From assembly GCF_048820915.1 (NCBI RefSeq), contig NZ_JBMERR010000001.1, positions 124,001 to 188,000 on the forward strand: a DNA stretch of 64,000 bases, written 5' to 3'. Under the pieces are notes generated by a model. The model was not told the origin of the DNA, ran no database searches, and was given only the letters and a program-made list of their open reading frames with translations. A program made the position numbers and the translations under genes. Each line of letters opens with the position of its first letter. Position 1 is the first letter of the stretch. The stretch comes from Cribrihabitans_A pelagius (GTDB lineage: Bacteria > Pseudomonadota > Alphaproteobacteria > Rhodobacterales > Rhodobacteraceae). Below, one piece after another: positions 56,850 through 64,000 of this stretch.

Positions 56850-57590
56850 ATGTACGAAGCCCCGGAAAAGAAGAAGGCCGAGTTCGCCCTGATCCAGCTT
56901 TTGCCGAACATGATGACCATCGGCGCGATCTGTGCGGGCCTGTCGGCGATCCGTTTCGGGGTGCATGGCAGCTACACGCTGGCGGTGCTTCTGATCCTGG
57001 CGGCGGCGATCCTGGACGGGCTTGACGGCCGTCTGGCCCGCGCGCTCGGCAGCGACAGCAAAATGGGCGCAGAACTGGACTCGCTCGCCGACTTCCTGAA
57101 TTTCGGCGTCGCCGCGCCGCTGGTGGTCTATTTCTGGGCGCTGCAGGACACCCGCAGCGCGGGCTGGATCTCGGTGCTGGTGTTCTCGGTCTGCTGCGTG
57201 GTGCGGCTGGCGCGCTTCAATGTCTCCGCCAAATCGGACGAGCCTGCCCCGCGCAGCGGCTTCTTCACCGGCATCCCTTCGCCCGCGGGGGCGCTTCTGG
57301 CGATGCTGCCGATGTTTGTCTCTTTCGCTTTTGGCGACGGCCCGGTGATCCCGGATCTGCTGATCTCACTGCATATGGTGGTGATTGGCCTGCTGATGAT
57401 CAGCCGGATCCCGACCTGGTCGCCGAAGGCGCTGAAGATTTCGCGCGAGAACGTAAAATATTTCCTGGTCGGCTTCGCCTTTGCAGGGGCGGCTGTGCTG
57501 ACCTACGCCTGGACCACCCTGGTGGTGCTGTGCCTGGCGTATGCGGTGATGGTAATCTGGGGGCTGATCGCAAAATCGCCCGGCAGGTAG
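56850..57590 (+). CDS. pssA: CDP-diacylglycerol-serine O-phosphatidyltransferase
   Basis: 246 residues from ATG 56850. Eight or so hydrophobic segments. CDP-alcohol phosphotransferase motif DGLDGRLARALGSDSKMGAELDSLAD with the four metal aspartates. Makes phosphatidylserine, the precursor of phosphatidylethanolamine. Followed 24 bp later by the PE methyltransferase, a natural pathway pair. Start partly uncertain (frame open to 56730). Confidence 0.93.
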   Translation: MYEAPEKKKAEFALIQLLPNMMTIGAICAGLSAIRFGVHGSYTLAVLLILAAAILDGLDGRLARALGSDSKMGAELDSLADFLNFGVAAPLVVYFWALQDTRSAGWISVLVFSVCCVVRLARFNVSAKSDEPAPRSGFFTGIPSPAGALLAMLPMFVSFAFGDGPVIPDLLISLHMVVIGLLMISRIPTWSPKALKISRENVKYFLVGFAFAGAAVLTYAWTTLVVLCLAYAVMVIWGLIAKSPGR

Positions 57591-57614
57591 AAGGTAAAGA
57601 GCAGGGGGGAAACC

Positions 57615-58238
57615 TTGGATATCAAAGCGGTTGAATCGTCATACGCGCGCTGGGCGCCGGTCTATGACCGGACCTTTGGGGCGGTGACCAATGCAGGAAG
57701 GCGGCGCGCGGCCGGCTACATGAACGCACATGAGGGGCGGGTGCTGGAGGTCGGCGTCGGCACCGGCCTTTCCCTGCCGAATTATGCGCCGCACCTGCAG
57801 GTGACAGGCATCGACTTCAGCCACGAGATGCTGGCCAAGGCCCGCCGCAAGGTAGCGGAGCTGGAGCTCACGCAGGTGGCGGAGCTGCGCCAGATGGATG
57901 CCCGCCAGCTCGACTTCCCGGACAATTCCTTCGACATTGTCGCCGCGATGCATGTGCTCTCCGTGGTGCCCGACCCGGAGCAGGTGATGCAGGAGATCGC
58001 GCGGGTGCTGAAACCCGGCGGCAAGGTTGTGATCACCAATCATTTCCGGCGCGAGGACGGGGTCATGGCCTCGATCGAGAAGCTCTCGGCGCCGCTCGCC
58101 AACGTGATCGGCTGGCATTCCGACTTTGCGCTGGAAACCGTTCTGCAGGAGGAGCGGCTCAGCATCGAGGTGCAGGAAAGCCTGCCGCCTTTCGGGCTGA
58201 TGACCTTCCTGGTGCTGGAAAAGGCGCAGTCCATGTAG
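57615..58238 (+). CDS. pmtA: Phosphatidylethanolamine N-methyltransferase (PmtA type)
   Basis: 207 residues from TTG 57615 after ggggggaaacc. SAM site VLEVGVGTGLSLPNYAPHLQVTGIDFS, followed by MLAKARRKVAEL, DNSFDIVAAMHVLSVVPDP and LKPGGKVVITNHF. Matches the Rhodobacter sphaeroides-type PmtA that converts PE to phosphatidylcholine. Soluble, peripheral to the membrane. Confidence 0.9.
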   Translation: MDIKAVESSYARWAPVYDRTFGAVTNAGRRRAAGYMNAHEGRVLEVGVGTGLSLPNYAPHLQVTGIDFSHEMLAKARRKVAELELTQVAELRQMDARQLDFPDNSFDIVAAMHVLSVVPDPEQVMQEIARVLKPGGKVVITNHFRREDGVMASIEKLSAPLANVIGWHSDFALETVLQEERLSIEVQESLPPFGLMTFLVLEKAQSM

Positions 58239-58368
58239 GCCCAGGCCAAACAGGGACATCAAGGCCCGCGCCATGCAGCTGCGGGCGGGCGCGCATGCCG
58301 CGCCCGCTTTCCTTTCCGCGGCAGCTCTGCAACAGTGAAACCGAAGGCGGCGCAATTACCGCGCCCCG

Positions 58369-58395
58369 GGGGATGTAAAAGGATTTTACATCCCC
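58369..58395. promoter_or_regulatory. Perfect 12-bp inverted repeat upstream of the coiled-coil gene
   Basis: GGGGATGTAAAA-GGA-TTTTACATCCCC, 41 bases before the ATG at 58436, in an otherwise low-AT region. Could be an operator, or a hairpin in the leader. No known regulator box recognised. Confidence 0.6.
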
Positions 58396-58435
58396 ATATC
58401 GGTGAAAGCTATTTGCTAGGGAGGGAGCTGCCGGG

Positions 58436-59518
58436 ATGAGCCGTTCGCAATTTGACCGCATGGTGGAAGACAGCCAGGAAAAGGTCCGCGACTCGCAGGC
58501 CAGGATCGAGGCGCTGACGACCCGCATCGAGAGTGCCCGCGCCAAGATGGACGCGGGCGAGGACGCCGCCATCGACATCGAGAACGCCACGCTTGACGAT
58601 GTGCACGCCCACACCGAGGTGATGAACGCCAATATCGCCGAGCTGATCATGGGGCTCGACGATGTGACGGCGGCGTTTTCCCGGGACTTCGACGAGATGC
58701 GCAACAAGACCGGCTGGGAGAGCTTTGTCGGCTTCTTCAGCAAGGGCAAATCGGACTCGCTGCGCCAGGAACGGATCCGCACCGCCAATATCGACGACAA
58801 GCTGCAGGACCTGATCGCCAAGTCGGACGTGATCGTGCAGCTGCTGGAAGATCAGCTCGCCACGCTCGAAGAGCAGCGCGAGCGGGTGCAGGACAACCTC
58901 ACCGCCACGCTCGATGACCGCGAGTTCACCGTGCAGGAGCTGGAAGGCCTGCGCCGCGATATCACCAAGCTCGATCCCGAGATCATCGCGCTGGAGAACA
59001 AGATCGCGGTGGAACAGGACGCCGCCGCCCGCACCAAGCTGGAAACCGAACTCGCGGAGCTCAACACCAGATACAACGCGATGGTGCAGGAGGAGCAGGT
59101 CAAGCTCGCCAAGTCCCAGACGCTGGAACGCTACATCGAAAAGGGCAAGACCTGGGTGGACAGCTTGCAGAACCAGGCGGCGACGCAGATGGTGCTGATC
59201 AACAAGCTGAAGACCGACACCGCCCAGCGGGTGGTGCTTTATGATGCGCTCACCAAGTCGCTGAAGACCGCGCAGCAGCAGGACGTGGCGCATAGGATCA
59301 ACGAGATCGGCGTGGCGACCGACAAGGAAGCCCAGACAGCCATGGCCGCGATCGGCACCGCCACCAACCAGAAGATGGCCGACATGCTGGAAGCCCACGA
59401 GGGCCAGATGGTCTTTGCCCGCGACGTGCTGGAGAAGAAGGCCAAGGCCGACGAACGCTTCGCCCGGCGGTTCGCGGCGATTGTCGAGAAGCACGACAAG
59501 AACCTCTATGGGGGGTGA
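58436..59518 (+). CDS. Long coiled-coil protein of unknown function
   Basis: 360 residues, no signal or membrane helix. Heptad-rich throughout (QEKVRDSQARIEALTTRIES, EDQLATLEEQRERVQDNL, LENKIAVEQDAAARTKLETE). A less coiled FVGFFSKGKSDSLRQERIR lies near residue 100. Overall plan is loosely like TelA/toxic-anion-resistance proteins, but no firm match. Ribosome site gggagggagctgccggg. First gene of the cluster at the right end. Confidence 0.75.
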   Translation: MSRSQFDRMVEDSQEKVRDSQARIEALTTRIESARAKMDAGEDAAIDIENATLDDVHAHTEVMNANIAELIMGLDDVTAAFSRDFDEMRNKTGWESFVGFFSKGKSDSLRQERIRTANIDDKLQDLIAKSDVIVQLLEDQLATLEEQRERVQDNLTATLDDREFTVQELEGLRRDITKLDPEIIALENKIAVEQDAAARTKLETELAELNTRYNAMVQEEQVKLAKSQTLERYIEKGKTWVDSLQNQAATQMVLINKLKTDTAQRVVLYDALTKSLKTAQQQDVAHRINEIGVATDKEAQTAMAAIGTATNQKMADMLEAHEGQMVFARDVLEKKAKADERFARRFAAIVEKHDKNLYGG

Positions 59519-59763
59519 GGGTGCACGTTTCTGCTAAGCGAGCATTTTTGCTGGGCGCGGGACTGCTAAGCTGGCCTATTCTCACGATATTCCTTTCTGA
59601 GCTGCTGTTCGCGCAAGGCCGTGCCGGAACCCTCATCGCCCGGGTGTCTCACTACTCTGCCAAGTCAACGGGAACGCTTAGCATGATCGCCGGTGTTCTG
59701 GTTATCCTTTGGGGGCTAGTAAACTGTACCAGGCTGCGAAGCAGTAGAAATGGACTGAAATGA
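59515..59763 (+). CDS. Small membrane protein, low-GC insert in the cluster
   Basis: 82 residues from a GTG overlapping the coiled-coil stop (GTGA); a second GTG at 59521 is also possible. Two hydrophobic segments: FLLGAGLLSWPILTIFLSELLF and TLSMIAGVLVILWGLVNC. Codon use and GC are visibly lower than in neighbours. No family recognised. Confidence 0.55.
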   Translation: MRVHVSAKRAFLLGAGLLSWPILTIFLSELLFAQGRAGTLIARVSHYSAKSTGTLSMIAGVLVILWGLVNCTRLRSSRNGLK

Positions 59764-59863
59764 GATCCTTTAACTACAGAGGCCAGCTCCCCGGCGCGGG
59801 GGGGTGCGAAGCGCCCGCCCTTTCGCCGAAGGCGAACCTCCGGTTCGACGGGGGCGGCCGGGC

Positions 59864-59892
59864 GCCGGCCGTGCCGCCAGCGGCACGGCCGG
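59864..59892. promoter_or_regulatory. GC hairpin before the 371-residue gene
   Basis: CCGGCCGTGCCG, 5-base loop, CGGCACGGCCGG, ending just before the aaaggag ribosome site of the next gene. May terminate, stabilise or occlude translation. Confidence 0.45.
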
Positions 59893-59911
59893 GAAAGGAG
59901 ACGCTTCGGCA

Positions 59912-61027
59912 ATGACCAACCCCGCCCAGGACCACACCGGCCTCACCGACACCTTCGCCTCGCGCCGCTACTTCCGCAAGTTCGGCACTATCCTGCGCCA
60001 TCTCACCCGCGTCGCCGCGGCGATGCAGGCCGAGGGGGAGCTCACGAAATCCGACGTCAAGGTGCTGACCGGCTACCTGATGCGGCTCAACTTCAGCTTC
60101 CGCACGCTGTCGATGAAATACCTGATGGCGGGCCGCGGCCGCTTTGCCGCGCATCTGTCGATGGACCGGCGCGATAGCGGCTTCCCGGTGGCGGCGGAGC
60201 TGATGACCATGGCCAACGACGCCCAGCAGGCCGAACGCCACCTCGCCAACATGCCGGACGCCGATGCGCTGAAGGACGATATGGTCCGCAGCATTATCGC
60301 CGAGCGCAAGGCGCCCGCGCGGCTGCAATTCGCGCTGTCGCAGCGTTTTTATTACGAGGAGCTGCTGAAGGGCGATCTGTTCTGGACCCAGAACGACCCG
60401 GAATGCGAATGGCTGGAAAACCTCGGCCCCCGGCGGCGGCGCTTTCTGTTGCATTGGGCGGCCTATGACAGCCAAGTGAACCTGCCGGTGATCTACCTGA
60501 TGGAGCTGGAGGACAGCGGCAAGGTAGCACTCCCCAAAGACGAGCGCCGCTGGCCCGAGTGCCAGGCCCACCTGATGGCGCAGGCACTTGCCGGGCTGAA
60601 GCTGGTGACCATCGCCAAGGGCTTTGACGAGGATTTCGGCGACCTCCACCCCAAACGCCTGCGCCGCTTCCACGTCGGGCCGATGTATTCCTCGGCCTAT
60701 ACCGAGCAGTCCGGCCCGCTGCACCGGGTGCTGGGCGAAGCAGACGCGCCCGAGGGTCAGGACTGGGCGCTGGCCTGGACGCTGGAGGCGCTGGAAAGCG
60801 AAGACGTGCGCGAAGAGCGCGCGGGCTGGTTCGGCACGGTGGAGCGCGAGGTCTTCGCGCTGGATCCCTTCGGCGGCCGCGGCGCGGAGACCGGCGCCAC
60901 CCGCACCCGGCGCGCCATCATCCTGCCGCAGCGGCCATTCCAGGTGCTGGCCGAGCTGGACCCGCCGGGCTTCGCCGGGGTGCAGAAATACGTGGTGAGC
61001 GAGGCGGGGCAGGTGCTGAGATATTAA
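59912..61027 (+). CDS. Uncharacterised 371-residue protein of the AAA+ cluster
   Basis: ATG 59912 after aaaggagacgcttcgg; longer frame to 59804 crosses the hairpin. Helical N-terminal part (FRKFGTILRHLTRVAAAMQAEGELTKSDVKVLTGYLMRL) and a C-terminal part with ALDPFGGRGAETGATRTRRAIILPQRPFQVLAELDPPGF. No catalytic motif or membrane helix seen. Family not recognised. Placed between the coiled-coil gene and the AAA+ ATPase. Confidence 0.75.
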   Translation: MTNPAQDHTGLTDTFASRRYFRKFGTILRHLTRVAAAMQAEGELTKSDVKVLTGYLMRLNFSFRTLSMKYLMAGRGRFAAHLSMDRRDSGFPVAAELMTMANDAQQAERHLANMPDADALKDDMVRSIIAERKAPARLQFALSQRFYYEELLKGDLFWTQNDPECEWLENLGPRRRRFLLHWAAYDSQVNLPVIYLMELEDSGKVALPKDERRWPECQAHLMAQALAGLKLVTIAKGFDEDFGDLHPKRLRRFHVGPMYSSAYTEQSGPLHRVLGEADAPEGQDWALAWTLEALESEDVREERAGWFGTVEREVFALDPFGGRGAETGATRTRRAIILPQRPFQVLAELDPPGFAGVQKYVVSEAGQVLRY

Positions 61028-61055
61028 GCGCGGCGCTGACTGCCGGGTGCGGGAG

Positions 61056-61088
61056 CCTCCGGCGGGAGTATTTTGGGCAAGATGACAG
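61056..61088 (+). repeat. Family A element (copy 6)
   Basis: CCTCCGGCGGGAGTATTTTG followed by GGCAAGATGACAG, between the 371-residue gene and the ATPase gene. Tail matches the copy at 48041. Confidence 0.65.
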
Positions 61089-61134
61089 GGCGGGCCTGTC
61101 TCTGGCGGGCCGGCGGACGGATGGAGAGGCTGAG

Positions 61135-63072
61135 ATGAGCATGACGGGCAACCTGATGGAGCTGCGGGAGGAGGACATCCGCGGGCACTACACGGCGGCG
61201 GCGGCGCTGCTCGCGGGGTTCGACCACACCCCGCGCATCGCCAAACCCGTGGCGGAGCCGCAGGCGCGCGAGCGCTCGCCCGGGATCGGCACGCGGCGGC
61301 GCTTCCGCTCCACCACGCCGGGGCTGGCGGCGCGCTCCACCGCGCGGCCCGAGGGGGTGCATCTGATTGCGCGCATCGAAGCTGCGGATGACGGCGACCC
61401 GCTGACCTCGCCTTTGCAGGCGACCTTGCAGCACGCCTTGCGCCGGGCGCTGGCGGTCTCCTTGGCGATGGCGGAGGCTTATGCCGAAGCGTCCGGCCTC
61501 GCGGATCTGAAGCGGGCAAATCTGGCAGGCTCGCTCGACGCCGCGCGCAAGGGCGAGTTCACCGAGCTCTTGGCGGCAGAGGCGCTGATTGCCGTGCATG
61601 TCTTTGCCAATTCCGCGGCCTTCCTGCTGGCCCCGCACGGCAGCGAGGCGCAGGCGGAGGTGGGGGAGGCGGAGGAGCTTCTGAGCGAAAACGCCCCGCT
61701 CGCCCTGCATGGCGCGCTTTGGGAGCTGGACCAGAAGCTGGCGCAGTATGGCCAGGATGACGCGCATCTGATCGCCGCCACTGCCGCTTATGCCGAGCAG
61801 TTGATGGAGAAGGCGGCTTTGCGCGCGCAGAACGCCCCGCGCCTCGGCGCCTTCACCGCTGCCGCCTGGCGGGTGGAGGCGGACGACCTGACGCTGCGCG
61901 GTTTCGAGCCCGCGTCAAAGACGAAATCCGCCACCCTCACCATGGCGTTCAAGAAACCGCATGAGGTCGTCGGCAACCATATCGCCAAATACCAGGCGAT
62001 GCGGCTTGCGAAGATGCTGATGGCCTATGATTTCGACCGCCGCCTGAACCCCTTTGCCGAGATGGGCGGTTTCATCTTCACCTTCATGGGCGACGGCAAG
62101 CCGGGCACAGGCAAGACCACGCTGATCCAGATGATGGCCGGTCTCATCCACGACTACTGCCAGACCGCGGGCTACGCCTTCCGCTACCAGAACTTCGGCA
62201 TCGACAATATCGACAGCTACCAGGGAAAGTCCGGCCAGAACGCCAAGAGCTTCATTCAGAATGTGCTGGATCCGGGCGTGATCGGCTTCGGCACCATCGA
62301 CGACATCGACCAGATCGCGGGCAAGCGCGGCGACCGGCAGTCCAGCGCGGGCCAGCAGGAGGTGACGGCGGTGTTCATGGAGGCCTTTGCCGGCGCGAAC
62401 ACCGTGGTGCGCGGCAACTGCACCTTCGGGATGTTCTCGAACTACCCCGAGAACGTCGACGACGCCTTGCGCCAGCGGGCCGGCGCGCGCTTCCTGGTCG
62501 ACGGGCCGCAGACGCGCGAGGATTATATCGACATCCTGACGCTGCTGATGGGGAAGGGCCACGAGATCCCCTTGGGCAACCACGACCTTTACAGCGCGCA
62601 GGAGATCCAGCGCGCCGTCGCCCGCTCTTTTGCCGCGCACAACCGCCCGCAGGAGCCTGCGTTGATGGAGGTCTTCAGCCGGGTGCAGGAGCAGGTGGGC
62701 GCGCTCGACAGCCTTGCCAAGCTCGGCACCTATCTGAAGGCGATCCAGGCCGCGGACCCGCGCTTCACCGGCCGCGCGATCAAGAACATTACCGATGCGG
62801 TGAAGGTCCGCGCGATGGATTTCGAGCTGCCGGACGAGTGGATGGGGAAGCCGGAGCTGTTCCTGTTCAAGGGCTACGAGGAGAAATGCGCCATGATCGC
62901 CGAGCTGCGCCGCCCGGTGACGGCGGAGATGGTGATCCAGGAGATCAACCGCTACGCCGACAGCGAGTTCCGCTATGCCGAGAAATCCGACGAGGCCGCG
63001 ATCGAGGCCATGGTGCGCGATTTCGGGCGGCAGGAAGAGGCGAAGCGGCGGTATCTGGAGGGGAAGGGGTGA
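61135..63072 (+). CDS. AAA+ ATPase with large N-terminal domain
   Basis: 645 residues. Residues 1-300 are a helical, alanine-rich domain of no known family. AAA core: Walker A GDGKPGTGKTTLIQMMAGL near 320, Walker B-like GVIGFGTIDDIDQIAGKRG near 385, sensor-1-like GMFSNYPENVDDALRQRAGARF with arginine finger, then a C-terminal lid with EMVIQEINRYADSEFRYAEKS. Probably works on the neighbouring proteins. Ribosome site ggagaggctgag. Stop overlaps the next start by GTGA. Confidence 0.85.
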   Translation: MSMTGNLMELREEDIRGHYTAAAALLAGFDHTPRIAKPVAEPQARERSPGIGTRRRFRSTTPGLAARSTARPEGVHLIARIEAADDGDPLTSPLQATLQHALRRALAVSLAMAEAYAEASGLADLKRANLAGSLDAARKGEFTELLAAEALIAVHVFANSAAFLLAPHGSEAQAEVGEAEELLSENAPLALHGALWELDQKLAQYGQDDAHLIAATAAYAEQLMEKAALRAQNAPRLGAFTAAAWRVEADDLTLRGFEPASKTKSATLTMAFKKPHEVVGNHIAKYQAMRLAKMLMAYDFDRRLNPFAEMGGFIFTFMGDGKPGTGKTTLIQMMAGLIHDYCQTAGYAFRYQNFGIDNIDSYQGKSGQNAKSFIQNVLDPGVIGFGTIDDIDQIAGKRGDRQSSAGQQEVTAVFMEAFAGANTVVRGNCTFGMFSNYPENVDDALRQRAGARFLVDGPQTREDYIDILTLLMGKGHEIPLGNHDLYSAQEIQRAVARSFAAHNRPQEPALMEVFSRVQEQVGALDSLAKLGTYLKAIQAADPRFTGRAIKNITDAVKVRAMDFELPDEWMGKPELFLFKGYEEKCAMIAELRRPVTAEMVIQEINRYADSEFRYAEKSDEAAIEAMVRDFGRQEEAKRRYLEGKG

Positions 63073-63845
63073 GTGACAAGGCGCTAGAACACTTTTGGGA
63101 GTATCCTATCAGCTGGAGACTCATGCAAACGTTGCCTGAGGATCAGCAGGCCGCAATTGCAGTCTTAAGTTTCGCTGTTAGTGAGGTGAACGCTCTAAGC
63201 CGATTGTATATATTCAATGCGCACAAGCTGATAGGCGAGGCGGCGATTGACTGCGCGACATCTATCCAACGTTTTTTACTGCTTAGAGCGTGGAGCGCAA
63301 AGCTTTTTGAGATTGAGGATTTTCTCAATCTTGGCGGTAAGAAAAAAGTTACCCGCGATAAAGAACTTCTTAAGCTGGCTAACAGAGCTCTGGAAAGTTT
63401 TGTCACGCTTCGAGACGAAAGGATATACCCGATAGTAAGGGATATTCGGAACGAGGCAACAAGTCACTACTCGCTCACGGCGGCGAAAAAGAACCTTAAG
63501 TTCGTGTCATATAACGCAAACTGTAATATGTACATTCATGAGATGAGCGGGAACTCCTTCTACCCAATGGGTGAAGAGGTGATGTTCATTGGTCGTTTGA
63601 ATAGGCGGGGTGCGTCGTTGCCAACAAAAGACGAGCGTGCTGCTCAATTTGAAAGTTGGATGAACTGGAACGTTTCAGCTACAAATTGGCTAAGCAGTAC
63701 ACATGCAAGCTTCGTCCGCGAGCTAATCTTCGAAAAACAAAAGAGTAGAGCGGCCCGGAAAAGAACCTACTGGATACCGCCTAAGTTTGTTGGATCAAGA
63801 GAAGACGGACTGGCGCCAATCTTTCTCAGAAAGCCTCCAAAATGA
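63069..63845 (+). CDS. Low-GC inserted gene, possible HEPN-like protein
   Basis: 258 residues from GTG 63069 (overlaps the ATPase stop, GTGA). Its own stop overlaps the next ATG (ATGA). Strikingly AT-richer than all neighbours. Predicted mostly helical, with IVRDIRNEATSHYSL giving an RNxxxxH motif like the RNase motif of HEPN toxins and abortive-infection proteins. C-terminus basic. No database check possible, so HEPN is a hypothesis. The exact splice into an operon suggests recent acquisition. Confidence 0.6.
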   Translation: MSDKALEHFWEYPISWRLMQTLPEDQQAAIAVLSFAVSEVNALSRLYIFNAHKLIGEAAIDCATSIQRFLLLRAWSAKLFEIEDFLNLGGKKKVTRDKELLKLANRALESFVTLRDERIYPIVRDIRNEATSHYSLTAAKKNLKFVSYNANCNMYIHEMSGNSFYPMGEEVMFIGRLNRRGASLPTKDERAAQFESWMNWNVSATNWLSSTHASFVRELIFEKQKSRAARKRTYWIPPKFVGSREDGLAPIFLRKPPK

Positions 63846-64000
63846 AACGCCTCATCCACCGCGGCCTGATGTTCGGCAATCTCTTCCACGTCGCCTCGCC
63901 CGCGCTGGTGGAGCGCTATAACCGCGCGCTGATGCATCTGACCGGCAAGACCACCGCGCTCAGCGATTTCCACGTCGATATCTCCGGCTACTCGCCCGAG
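63842..64000 (+). CDS. Conserved protein of the AAA+ cluster (cut by window edge)
   Basis: First 53 residues only: MKRLIHRGLMFGNLFHVASP then ALVERYNRALMHLTGKTTAL and DFHVDISGYSPE. GC content returns to the local high level. I think this matches the start of an uncharacterised Rhodobacteraceae family (possibly DUF6638), but that is from memory. It probably once followed the ATPase directly, before the insert. Confidence 0.6.
   Translation, partial: MKRLIHRGLMFGNLFHVASPALVERYNRALMHLTGKTTALSDFHVDISGYSPE

Noticed and set aside
56730..56850. N-terminal extension of pssA
   Set aside because: The 40 extra residues are Ala/Arg/Gln-rich, unlike the family start, and no better ribosome site supports them.

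Overview
The window is a high-GC (roughly two-thirds G+C by eye), gene-dense chromosomal segment. It most probably comes from a marine Rhodobacteraceae of the Roseobacter group. The evidence is the NepR/EcfG/PhyR general stress system, PmtA-type phosphatidylethanolamine methylation, a bacterial creatinase, a single-chain GcvP, the split leuC/leuD/leuB arrangement and short dispersed CCTCCGGCGGGG-type intergenic elements. I see no prophage, insertion sequence, integrase, rRNA or CRISPR array. There is one tRNA (Pro, anticodon CGG).

Layout. 0-9.1 kb: a sulfatase cut by the left edge, a divergent DeoR-type regulator, a Na/Pi-cotransporter-like protein, an EamA permease, and a four-gene polyamine-type ABC transporter whose last permease has an unusual C-terminal tail. 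9.2-16.6 kb: one long minus-strand unit lipA - AGCS symporter - uspA - gcvT - gcvH - gcvP, joining lipoate synthesis, amino-acid uptake and glycine cleavage. It is divergent from an XRE-cupin regulator. 17.4-31.7 kb: a general-stress island. The regulators nepR-ecfG-histidine kinase-PLD (minus) and phyR (plus) lie in the middle, surrounded by genes for envelope proteins, an FMN/PPOX stress protein, a Dps-like ferritin, DUF1328 and a ThDP enzyme with glutamate dehydrogenase. I find eight exact and two near matches to the EcfG promoter (GGAAC-N16/17-CGTT) there, including two overlapping divergent promoters between nepR and phyR. 31.7-36.3 kb: an isoquinoline-1-oxidoreductase-like molybdoenzyme with its diheme cytochrome, the tRNA and a second EamA permease. 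36.5-42.9 kb: leucine biosynthesis (leuB, leuD, leuC) interleaved with a membrane protein, an endonuclease/exonuclease/phosphatase-like protein and a glycosyltransferase.

43.1-58.2 kb: MscS, rsfS-rlmH, a DUF599 protein, glcDEF glycolate oxidase, an exported trypsin-like protease, an Hsp20 gene with a heat-shock-type promoter and a near-perfect parS site behind it, a succinate-semialdehyde-type dehydrogenase, an arylformamidase-like hydrolase, creatinase, and the phospholipid pair pssA-pmtA.

58.4-64 kb (open at the right edge): an uncharacterised gene cluster. It has a long coiled-coil protein, a 371-residue unknown, an AAA+ ATPase with its own N-terminal domain, and the start of a further conserved-looking protein. 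Two low-GC genes are slotted between these by GTGA/ATGA start-stop overlaps. One is a small membrane protein. The other is a helical protein carrying an RNxxxxH motif like that of HEPN ribonucleases. This cluster is the best candidate for an undescribed system. The stress island is the best-supported regulatory observation.
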